NCBI RefSeq assembly: GCF_001589285.1
Contig: NZ_JEMA01000783.1
Span: 1-43,964 of the forward strand
Source of the DNA: Sorangium cellulosum
GTDB taxonomy: Bacteria; Myxococcota_A; Polyangia; Polyangiales; Polyangiaceae
DNA length: 43,964 nucleotides
Reading direction: 5' to 3'
Below, one piece after another: positions 37,418-43,964 of the stretch. The notes under the pieces were generated by a model, which ran no database searches, had not been told where the DNA came from, and was given only the letters and a program-made list of their open reading frames with translations. A program made the translations under genes and the position numbers. The first letter of the stretch is position 1, and each line of letters opens with the position of its first letter.

Positions 37418-38770
37418 TCACTGCTTCGGCTTGTCGCCGCCGAGCAGCTCGCCGATGGCGGGGGCGCCGCCCGGGCCGAGGGCCTGCGTGCTCTCGATGA
37501 GGTGGATCAGGAACTGGCGGTTGTCCGTCACCGAGAGGTTCTGGAGCTCGAGCGCGCCGATGCGGTCCTCGGGGGTGAAGTAGGCCTCCTCGACCTTCTC
37601 CATCGAGAGTTTGTCCGGCGCATAGGCCATGTAGTCGGCGCGCGTGTTGGTGATGCTGTAGTCGTCCCCGCGGCGCAGCTCGAGCGTCACCTCGCCGGTC
37701 ACGCCGGGCGCGATCCAGCGCGAGAGCGCGTCCTTCAGCATCATCGCCTCGGGGTCGTACCACTTGCCCTCGTAGAGCAGCCGCCCGAGGCGGCGGCCCT
37801 GGGTGAAGTACACGTCGAGGGTGTTCTCGTTGTGGATCGCGGACAGCAGCCGCTCGTACACGGCGTGGAGGAGGGCCATGCCCGGCGCCTCGTAGATGCC
37901 GCGGCTCTTCGCGTCGATGACCCGGTTCTCGATCTGGTCGCTCATGCCGAGCCCGTGGCGGCCGCCGATGCGGTTGCACTCGACGAACAGCTCGAACAGC
38001 GAGCCGAAGCGCTTGCCGTTGATGGTGGCCGGGACGCCGCGCTCGAAGCCGAGCGTCACCGTCTCGGCCTCGATGGCGACCTCCGGCCGGAAGGACGCGA
38101 CGCCCATGATCGGGTGGACGATCTTGATCCCGGTGTCCAGGCGCTCGAGGTCCTTCGCCTCGTGCGTCGCGCCGAGCACGTTGGCGTCGGTGCTGTAGGC
38201 CTTCTCCGTCCCCATGCGGTAGGGCAGCCCGTGGCGCTCGAGGTACTCGCTCATCTCCTTGCGCCCGCCGAGCTCACCCACGAATTTCGGGTCGAGCCAG
38301 GGCTTGTAGATCTGGAGCGAGGGGTCGACGAAGATGCCATAGCGATAGAACCGCTGGATGTCGTTGCCCTTGTGCGTGCTGCCGTCGCCGAAGACGTGGA
38401 CGTCGTCGTCGCGCATCGCGCGCACGATCGCGGTCGTGGTCACGGCGCGGCCGAGCGGCGTCGTGTTGAAGTACTTCTTGCCGCCCGTCGAGAGGTGGAA
38501 GGCGCCGCACTGGATGGCGAGGATGCCCTCGCGGACGAGCGCCTCGCGGCAGTCCACCAGCTTCGCGGAGACCGCGCCGTGCTGCAGGGCGATCGGCGGG
38601 ATGTCGCCGGGGGAGTCCTCGTCCGGCTGCGCCAGATCGGCGGTGTACGCATGCACCTTGAGCCCGTTGCGCGTCAGCCACGCCACCGCGCAGCGCGTGT
38701 CGAGCCCGCCCGAGAAGGCGATGCCGAGGTGGGTGCCGGCCGGGGGAAGGGAACGGAAGATCCTGCTCAT
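37418..38770 (-). CDS. argG: Argininosuccinate synthase
   Basis: A 450-residue enzyme joining citrulline and aspartate with ATP, the penultimate step of arginine synthesis. The ATP-binding P-loop is [11 protein letters not shown] near residue 19. The citrulline/aspartate region includes [20 protein letters not shown] and [18 protein letters not shown], and later [15 protein letters not shown] and [14 protein letters not shown]. This is the longer E. coli-type argininosuccinate synthase (about 447 residues) rather than the 400-residue type found in many bacteria. ATG 38770 gives the standard N terminus; the open frame upstream is noncoding. No other arg gene lies within the window, so arginine genes are dispersed here. 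Confidence 0.97.
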   Translation of the reverse strand: MSRIFRSLPPAGTHLGIAFSGGLDTRCAVAWLTRNGLKVHAYTADLAQPDEDSPGDIPPIALQHGAVSAKLVDCREALVREGILAIQCGAFHLSTGGKKYFNTTPLGRAVTTTAIVRAMRDDDVHVFGDGSTHKGNDIQRFYRYGIFVDPSLQIYKPWLDPKFVGELGGRKEMSEYLERHGLPYRMGTEKAYSTDANVLGATHEAKDLERLDTGIKIVHPIMGVASFRPEVAIEAETVTLGFERGVPATINGKRFGSLFELFVECNRIGGRHGLGMSDQIENRVIDAKSRGIYEAPGMALLHAVYERLLSAIHNENTLDVYFTQGRRLGRLLYEGKWYDPEAMMLKDALSRWIAPGVTGEVTLELRRGDDYSITNTRADYMAYAPDKLSMEKVEEAYFTPEDRIGALELQNLSVTDNRQFLIHLIESTQALGPGGAPAIGELLGGDKPKQ

Positions 38771-38875
38771 GGCGGCGCAGCATAGCCACATCGCCCGCGC
38801 ACACGCGAGCGTAGATCGCGCGGCGCGGGAGCCCCGGACGGCGGCCGCGGAGCGCGCCGCCCGGTCGGCGGCGTA

Positions 38876-38934
38876 GCGCGGCCGCCCGCTGTCGTCGCGT
38901 GGCCGCCCGCTGTCGTCGTCGCGCGGCCGCCCGC
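38876..38934. repeat. Short GC tandem repeat upstream of argG
   Basis: A unit of 21 bp, GCGYGGCCGCCCGCTGTCGTC, occurs at 38876-38896 and 38897-38917, then after three bases a partial copy GCGCGGCCGCCCGC at 38921-38934. It lies between the divergent argG and the acetyltransferase gene, and may affect spacing of their promoters. Confidence 0.65.
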
Positions 38935-38999
38935 GGGCGGGTCGGACTAGGATGGAGGGCTCCTTCTCACGCCATCCTGCTCGCCGATGAGGTGCACCC

Positions 39000-39827
39000 A
39001 TGCCGAAGCTGTCGTACGCCGAGATTGCCCGGATCGAGGAGCGCCGCCTGGCGCTCGGCACCGCCGCCGTTGTCGCCTGCGCGGAGCCCATCGCGGGCGG
39101 GTGGATGGCCTTTGATGGCGAGGGCTCCTGGGGCAACTTCGCCGTGGGGCTCGGGCTCGATGGTCCCGTCTCCAGCGAGGAGCTCGATCGGCTCGTCGCG
39201 TTCTACACGACGCGCGGCGCGGAGCCGCAGATCCAGGTCTGTCCGTTCGCGCACGAGTCGCTGGTGCGCGGCCTCGCCGAGCGGGGCTTCGTGCTGCGCG
39301 AGTTCGAGAACGTGCTGGCGCGCGAGATCGCGACGGACGAGGACCTCCGCGCGCTGCTGACGCACGGCGGCCCCGACGGGCTCGAGATCGTGCGCGTCGA
39401 CCCCGCGGACGAAGCGCAGGTCCGGGTGTTCATCGAGGTCTCGACGAGCGGCTTTCGCCCCGAGGGAGAGCCGATCACGCCGGCGCTCTTCGATGTCACC
39501 CGCCGCCTCGTCGCGCACCCGGGTTGCGACTCGTACCTGGCGCTCCTCCACGGCGAGCCTGCCGGCGGCGGCTGCGTGGAGGTCTCCGGCGAGGGCGCCG
39601 CGCTCTTCGGCGCCTCGGTGCTCCCCCGCTTCCGCGAGCGCGGCATCCAGCAGGCGCTCATCGTCCGCCGGCTGGAGCGGGTGCGCGACAGGGGTTGTCC
39701 CCTGGCGTGCATCAGCGCGAGCCCCGGCATCCCCACGGAACGCAACGCCATGCGGCTCGGGTTCTTCATGGCGTACAGCAAGGGTGTCTTCATGCGGCGG
39801 AGCGAGAATTCGCAGCAGTCCACCTGA
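39000..39827 (+). CDS. GNAT-family N-acetyltransferase
   Basis: A 275-residue protein whose C-terminal half (about 130-265) fits the GNAT fold. It has the acetyl-CoA-binding segment [21 protein letters not shown] (about 200-220; R-x-x-G-x-Q/A type pyrophosphate loop) followed by an amphipathic helix and [19 protein letters not shown]. The N-terminal part (about 1-115) is a related degenerate GNAT-like half with [15 protein letters not shown]-type sequence, so it may be a tandem GNAT. It would transfer acetyl to an amine of an unknown acceptor. It is divergent from argG but unrelated by obvious pathway. The ATG is placed at the first Met, which begins a family-like helix. Confidence 0.8.
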   Translation: MPKLSYAEIARIEERRLALGTAAVVACAEPIAGGWMAFDGEGSWGNFAVGLGLDGPVSSEELDRLVAFYTTRGAEPQIQVCPFAHESLVRGLAERGFVLREFENVLAREIATDEDLRALLTHGGPDGLEIVRVDPADEAQVRVFIEVSTSGFRPEGEPITPALFDVTRRLVAHPGCDSYLALLHGEPAGGGCVEVSGEGAALFGASVLPRFRERGIQQALIVRRLERVRDRGCPLACISASPGIPTERNAMRLGFFMAYSKGVFMRRSENSQQST

Positions 39828-39987
39828 GCGCTCCCCGGGCGCCGCGGAGCCGCGCATTTGCAGGAGTGCAGCTCCGTCCTTGCAGAAGCGAAACAATCGC
39901 CCCGGACATCCATGCGAATTGCCCGGCAATCAAAGAAACGCGCCGTGGCATGCCCGGTGCATTAAGACAATGCAGCGTCGCTGGCGC

Positions 39988-40025
39988 GGCCTCTCCCCCC
40001 CCCCGAGGCCCCGGCGGCGCTTTTT
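39988..40025 (+). terminator. Possible terminator with T-rich tail after the GNAT gene
   Basis: GGCCTC (39988-39993) pairs with GAGGCC (40005-40010) around a C-rich loop. Ten bases later comes TTTTTCATTTTG, an uncommon T-rich tract for this genome. The stem is short and the tract offset, so termination efficiency is doubtful; a second, stronger hairpin follows at 40118. Confidence 0.35.
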
Positions 40026-40117
40026 CATTTTGTTGTCTCAGCGCGGTCAGGCGCTTTCGCGTTGCGAGGCGCGCGGGGAGGGCCGATGCCGAGCGGGTCC
40101 TCAGCGGCTCCACGGTA

Positions 40118-40169
40118 GGCCCCGTGAGAGGGAGTCCGCGGCGCGGCGGACTCCCCCCTTCACGGGGCC
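40118..40169. terminator. Long two-part hairpin between convergent genes
   Basis: GGCCCCGTGA (40118-40127) pairs with TCACGGGGCC (40160-40169). Inside it, GGAGTCCGC (40131-40139) pairs with GCGGACTCC (40146-40154), leaving a 6-nt loop and a small internal bulge. The 19 paired bases lie just beyond the 3' end of the anthranilate synthase gene (40195) and downstream of the GNAT gene, so it probably terminates both. Confidence 0.65.
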
Positions 40170-40194
40170 GGGCGACCCGGACCCCCCTCGTGCG

Positions 40195-42348
40195 TCACCG
40201 CCCGCTGGCCCGCCGCAGCTCGGTCACCGCGTTCCGCACGAGCCGGAGCCCCACGTTGTCGTCCTGCGACAGGATCGACTCCGGGTGGAACTGCACCGCC
40301 GCGATCGGCAGCTCCGCGTGCTCGATCGCCATCACGACCCCGTCCTCGGTCTCCGCCGTGATCTTCAGCGATGGCGGCAGCGCGTCCCGCAGCGCGTAGA
40401 GCGAGTGGTAGCGCCCCGCGTGGAACTCACGCGGCAGCCCCTCGAAGAGCCGCCCGCCGAGCACGCGCACCTTCGACGCCTTGCCGTGCATCGGGTAGTC
40501 GAGGATGCCGAGCTTGCCGCCGAAATGCTCGACCATCCCCTGCAGGCCGAGGCACACCCCGAAGACGGGAAGCCGCCGCTCGAGCAGCGCCGACAGCGTC
40601 CCCGAGAGATCGAAGTCGCTCGGCGTCCCCGGCCCGGGAGAGAGCACAACGAGGTCCGGCGCATAGCTGTCGAGCTCGCCGTGAGGGAAGCCGGCGCGGA
40701 GCGTCACCACCTCGGCGCCCGTCTGCCGGAAGTAGTTCGCCAGCGTGTGCACGAACGAGTCCTGATGATCGACGAGCAGCACCTTGAGGCCGGCCCCCGG
40801 CGCCGCGCCGAGCGCCGCCGGCGCCTGCGCGGGGACGCCGCGCGGCCTCCGGATCGCGTCGAGCAGCGCCGACGCCTTCACGTGCGTCTCGCGCTCCTCC
40901 TCGTCGGGATCGGAGTCGTAGAGCAGCGTCGCGCCCACCCGGACCTGCGCCACGCCGTCCTTGACCCGGATCGTGCGCAGCGTGAGCCCCGTGTTCATGC
41001 TGCCGTCGAAGCCGACGATCCCGACCGCGGCCCCGTACCACGCGCGCGGCGAGCGCTCGTGATCCTCGATGAACTGCATGGCCCAGGCCTTCGGCGCGCC
41101 GGTGACCGTGACCGCCCATGTGTGCGCCAGGAACGCGTCGAGCGCGTCGAACCCCTCGCGCAGGCGGCCCTCGATGTGATCGACCGTGTGGATCAGCCGC
41201 GAGTACATCTCGATCTGCCGGCGCCCGATCACGCGGACGCTCCCGGGCACGCAGATGCGGGACTTGTCGTTGCGATCGACGTCCGTGCACATCGTCAGCT
41301 CCGACTCGTCCTTCGCGGACGCGAGCAGGCGCGCGATCTGCGCCGCGTCGGCGATCGGGTCGCTGCCGCGCGGGATCGTGCCGGAGATCGGGCACGTCTC
41401 GACGCGATCGCCCTCGACCCGCACGTACATCTCCGGCGAGGCGCCGACGAGGTACTCGGACTCGCCGAGGTTCATCAGGAAGCCGTAGGGCGCCGGGTTG
41501 CGCTCGCGCAGCCGGTAGAACAGCTCGGTGGGCGGCACCGGGCAGGGCTCGTAGAGCGTCTGGCCCGGGACGACCTCGAAGAGATCGCCCCGCTTGAACG
41601 ACTCGCGCGCGAGCCGGACGAGCTCGGCGTACTCGCCCGGCGCGTACTCGTTCTGCGGCGCGCGATCCGCGCCGACATAGGCCCGCGCCGCGCCCTCGCG
41701 CGGCAGCCCCTCGGTCGAGCGATCGCCGCACGTGAGCTCGTAGCGCGTGCGCGTCGCGCGCTCGCGGCGGTGATCGACGGCGACGACCTCGTCGGGCAGG
41801 TAGAGCACGAGATCCCGCTGATCCGCCGGGCGCTCGAGGCGGAGCCGGATCGGCTCGAACTGGAAGGCGAGGTCGTACGCGAACGCGCCGTACAGCCCGA
41901 AGAGCGGATCGCCCGGGGCGCTGAACAGCTCGATGAGCCGCCGCAGCACCGAGAATATCGACGGCTGGCGGCTGCGCAGCTCCTCGGGCACCCGCTCGCC
42001 CGGCGGCCGGACGGCGCCGACCACCTCGTCCCCGCGGCGCTCGACGGCCGCGACCGCGTCGAGATCCCCGAGCGCCTCGTCGATGGCCGGGAGGATCACG
42101 CGCCCGCGCTCGTTCAGCGCGGTGAACCGGAAGTCGCGGCCCCGGGAGACGAGCACGAGCGGCGGATCGATGAAGCCGATGTCCCATCGCGTGTACCGGC
42201 CGGGAACCTCGTAGCTGGACGCCAGGACCACGCCGAGGTGGCTGTCGAGCGCCTCCACGATGGGCTGGATCGCGCCGTCGACGGCGAGCTCCTCGACCAC
42301 CCGCCGCACCGCGACTCCCTTCCGCGTAACGTTGCTCTCTCGTTTCAA
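40195..42348 (-). CDS. trpE(G): Fused anthranilate synthase, TrpE and TrpG in one chain
   Basis: A 717-residue fusion catalysing the first step of tryptophan synthesis, chorismate plus glutamine to anthranilate. The N-terminal TrpE part (about 1-510) has YEVPGRYTRWD, CPISGTIPRGSDP, the chorismate-binding region VTVTGAPKAWAMQFIEDHE and ADQRDLVLYLPDE. The C-terminal TrpG amidotransferase (about 525-717) has VLLVDHQDSFVHTLANYF, the nucleophile motif GVCLGLQGMVEHFGG and AVQFHPESIL. This order and the N-terminal sequence match the rhizobial TrpE(G) type. The start is TTG 42348, 9 bases after GGAGGA; no ATG gives a sensible N terminus. I see no run of Trp codons upstream, so no leader-peptide attenuator is evident. 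It follows pabB by 91 bp on the same strand. Confidence 0.93.
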   Translation of the reverse strand: MKRESNVTRKGVAVRRVVEELAVDGAIQPIVEALDSHLGVVLASSYEVPGRYTRWDIGFIDPPLVLVSRGRDFRFTALNERGRVILPAIDEALGDLDAVAAVERRGDEVVGAVRPPGERVPEELRSRQPSIFSVLRRLIELFSAPGDPLFGLYGAFAYDLAFQFEPIRLRLERPADQRDLVLYLPDEVVAVDHRRERATRTRYELTCGDRSTEGLPREGAARAYVGADRAPQNEYAPGEYAELVRLARESFKRGDLFEVVPGQTLYEPCPVPPTELFYRLRERNPAPYGFLMNLGESEYLVGASPEMYVRVEGDRVETCPISGTIPRGSDPIADAAQIARLLASAKDESELTMCTDVDRNDKSRICVPGSVRVIGRRQIEMYSRLIHTVDHIEGRLREGFDALDAFLAHTWAVTVTGAPKAWAMQFIEDHERSPRAWYGAAVGIVGFDGSMNTGLTLRTIRVKDGVAQVRVGATLLYDSDPDEEERETHVKASALLDAIRRPRGVPAQAPAALGAAPGAGLKVLLVDHQDSFVHTLANYFRQTGAEVVTLRAGFPHGELDSYAPDLVVLSPGPGTPSDFDLSGTLSALLERRLPVFGVCLGLQGMVEHFGGKLGILDYPMHGKASKVRVLGGRLFEGLPREFHAGRYHSLYALRDALPPSLKITAETEDGVVMAIEHAELPIAAVQFHPESILSQDDNVGLRLVRNAVTELRRASGR

Positions 42349-42439
42349 GACCGCGTCTCCTCCTGCGCGGCGAGTATATGCGGTGCGGCATGCGCGCGGC
42401 ACCGGCTTCTTCGCAGCGGGCAAGCGTTCGTCAGGCACG

Positions 42440-43939
42440 TCATCCGCGCGATGCCCTCGGCGGACGCGGGCGATGCGCGCCCCGCGCGGACGCTCGATCG
42501 GCGTCCGCGGCGCGCTCGGCGAGGTAGACGGCGCGGAGCAGCGGGAAGCTTTTGACGAGGACCTCCTCGTACTCGGCCTCGGGGCTCGACTCCGCGACGA
42601 CCGCGCCGCCGCTGCCGAAGCTGACCCCCTCGGCGTCGGCGACGAGCGTCCGGATGGCGATGTTCATATCCATGGGACCCTCGAAGGCGAGGTACCCGAT
42701 GGCGCCCGTGTACACGCCGCGCGTGCGCCGCTCGAGCGCGTCGATGATCGACGTCGTCCGGTGCTTCGGCGCCCCCGTGATCGATCCGCCGGGGAAGCAC
42801 GCCTCGAGCGCGTCGAGCGCGCCGCGCCCCTCGCGCAGCGCGCCCGTGATCACCGAGGAGAGCTGGAGCAGGGTCGCGTGCTCCGTGACCCGCATCAGCT
42901 CCTCGACCTCGATCGATCCCATCGCGCACACCCGGCTGAGGTCGTTGCGGACCAGGTCGATGATCATGAGCAGCTCGGAGCGGTCCTTGTCGCTCGTCGC
43001 GAGATCGCGGCGCAGGGCCTGCGTCTCTTCCTCGGTGGCGCCCCTCGGCCGCGTCCCCTTGATCGGCTCGCTGCGCACGCGCCGCGCCCGATCGACCGAG
43101 AGGAACCGCTCCGGCGACGACGACAGCACCGCGCCTCCCGGCAGTCTGAGGTAGGCCGAGAACGGCGCGGGGTTCGTGCGGCGCAGGACGCGGTAGAGCG
43201 CGAGCGGATCGAGCGAGGTCCGCACGTGGAACTCGTTGGTGAGGCACACCTCGTACGTCTCGCCGTCGTGGATCTCGGCGAGGATCGCCCGGGCGGCGTC
43301 GAGGTGCTCCCTGCGCGAGAGGCGCTGCGACAGCGCGAGGCCCGCGGCGAAGCCCTCCGGGACGGGCGGGAGCGCCGGCTCGGTGAGGTCCGGGAGGCCC
43401 TGGAGCCGCGCCGCGACGTCGTCGAGCCACGCGTCGCACGAGGGCGACGGCGCGGCGATCGGCGGCGGCTCGCCCGCGTCGATCGCGCACGCGTACACAG
43501 CGCGCTCGACGTGGTCGAAGGCCAGGAGTCGCCGCGCGATCATCATCGCGCTGTCCGGGAGCGCGCGGCGCGGGTGGGCGGACGCGCCGAAGCCGAGGTG
43601 CTCCTTGAGCTCGTAGCCGAGGTAGCCGACGAGCCCGCAGGTGAAGGGGAACGGAAGGCCGCTCGGCTCGAGCGACACGGACGCGAGCTCCCGCCGGAAC
43701 GCCGCGAACGGGCTCCCCTCGGACAGGGCCGGGGTGAGCAGGCCCCCCGGGCCGCCGGCGCTCCAGCGCGTCACGGCGGCGCCGTGGCTCTCGATCGCCT
43801 CGGCCGCGCTCCCCATGAACGAGAAGCGGCCGTCGCTCCCGGGCGCGCTCGAGTCGAGCCAGAACGCGTACGGCGCCGCGGCGAACAGCCCGGCGAAGGC
43901 CCGCTCCGGGTCGACCCAGGGGAGCCGGACGTGACGCAC
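42440..43939 (-). CDS. pabB: Aminodeoxychorismate synthase component I
   Basis: A chorismate-utilising enzyme of about 499 residues for p-aminobenzoate (folate) synthesis. The MST-family motifs are present: SSSPERFLSV, SEPIKGTRPRG with the Lys diagnostic for PabB-type catalysis (anthranilate synthases have Ser/Ala-type variants such as PISGT), LVRNDLSRV, PGGSITGAPKHRTTSIIDALE and YTGAIGYLAFEG. The N terminus has FWLDSS and the FTCGLVGYLGYEL region that lines the Trp-like site. The last 26 residues are Arg/Ala/Pro-rich. The GTG at 43939 is near the window edge and the frame stays open to the end, so a start a few codons further upstream is possible. PabA is not adjacent; the glutaminase partner must be encoded elsewhere. 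It precedes trpE(G) on the same strand. Confidence 0.9.
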   Translation of the reverse strand: MRHVRLPWVDPERAFAGLFAAAPYAFWLDSSAPGSDGRFSFMGSAAEAIESHGAAVTRWSAGGPGGLLTPALSEGSPFAAFRRELASVSLEPSGLPFPFTCGLVGYLGYELKEHLGFGASAHPRRALPDSAMMIARRLLAFDHVERAVYACAIDAGEPPPIAAPSPSCDAWLDDVAARLQGLPDLTEPALPPVPEGFAAGLALSQRLSRREHLDAARAILAEIHDGETYEVCLTNEFHVRTSLDPLALYRVLRRTNPAPFSAYLRLPGGAVLSSSPERFLSVDRARRVRSEPIKGTRPRGATEEETQALRRDLATSDKDRSELLMIIDLVRNDLSRVCAMGSIEVEELMRVTEHATLLQLSSVITGALREGRGALDALEACFPGGSITGAPKHRTTSIIDALERRTRGVYTGAIGYLAFEGPMDMNIAIRTLVADAEGVSFGSGGAVVAESSPEAEYEEVLVKSFPLLRAVYLAERAADADRASARGAHRPRPPRASRG

Positions 43940-43964
43940 GCGGCCGCGCCCCGACGCGCGCGCC

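Overview
This is a very GC-rich, gene-dense chromosomal window. Strong GC bias in third codon positions leaves long open frames on the antisense of almost every gene. Gene content points to a large-genome myxobacterium of the Sorangium/Polyangium type: a one-component Ser/Thr kinase with the HRDVSPHN loop, a FHA-domain sigma54 activator, many lipoproteins, a TonB-ExbB-ExbD-ExbD cassette and a bacterial GRAS protein. The species assignment is inference. I see no phage, insertion sequence, CRISPR array, rRNA or tRNA.

Layout, left to right. 1-2.9 kb: a PrsW-type membrane protease (probably cut at its 5' end by the window), a convergent CysE-like acetyltransferase, and a divergent PhoB-type response regulator with no kinase beside it but with a Pho-box-like site just upstream. 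3.07-10.07 kb: a co-oriented envelope-uptake block (TonB, ExbB, two ExbDs, a SusC-like TonB-dependent receptor and a beta-helix lipoprotein) closed by a strong hairpin. 10.2-12.4 kb: a zinc-ribbon-like unknown protein divergent from a FHA-AAA+-Fis regulator. 12.4-13.5 kb: about 1 kb without a gene, holding a good sigma70-type promoter and a tandem repeat. 13.5-15.3 kb: a full-length bacterial GRAS-family protein and a small zinc-motif membrane protein. 15.3-23 kb: a gene-free stretch with a 10-bp tandem repeat, then the minus-strand operon gltB-gltD-alcohol dehydrogenase.

23.2-24.8 kb: a metallophosphoesterase directly abutting an Sfp-type phosphopantetheinyl transferase, an arrangement like the mycobacterial PptH/PptT pair. 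24.8-29.3 kb: a phosphoesterase lipoprotein divergent from a beta-propeller lipoprotein, a diheme cytochrome c and endonuclease III. 29.6-32.8 kb: a FabH-like ketosynthase and a transmembrane Ser/Thr kinase. 32.8-36.7 kb: a BON-domain lipoprotein, a MutS-like ATPase without the mismatch-binding part, and an aldo/keto reductase. 36.9-38.8 kb: a small holin-4-like membrane protein and argininosuccinate synthase. 39-44 kb: a GNAT acetyltransferase, then convergently a fused anthranilate synthase TrpE(G) preceded by an aminodeoxychorismate synthase PabB whose start lies at the window edge.

Functional themes are primary nitrogen and amino-acid metabolism (gltBD, argG, trpEG, pabB), carrier-protein and fatty-acid chemistry (phosphopantetheinyl transferase with a putative hydrolase, FabH), and outer-membrane transport and surface proteins. 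The most interesting items are the complete GRAS protein, the hydrolase/transferase pair, the Pho-box-like site next to a TonB uptake locus, and a good promoter with no gene behind it.
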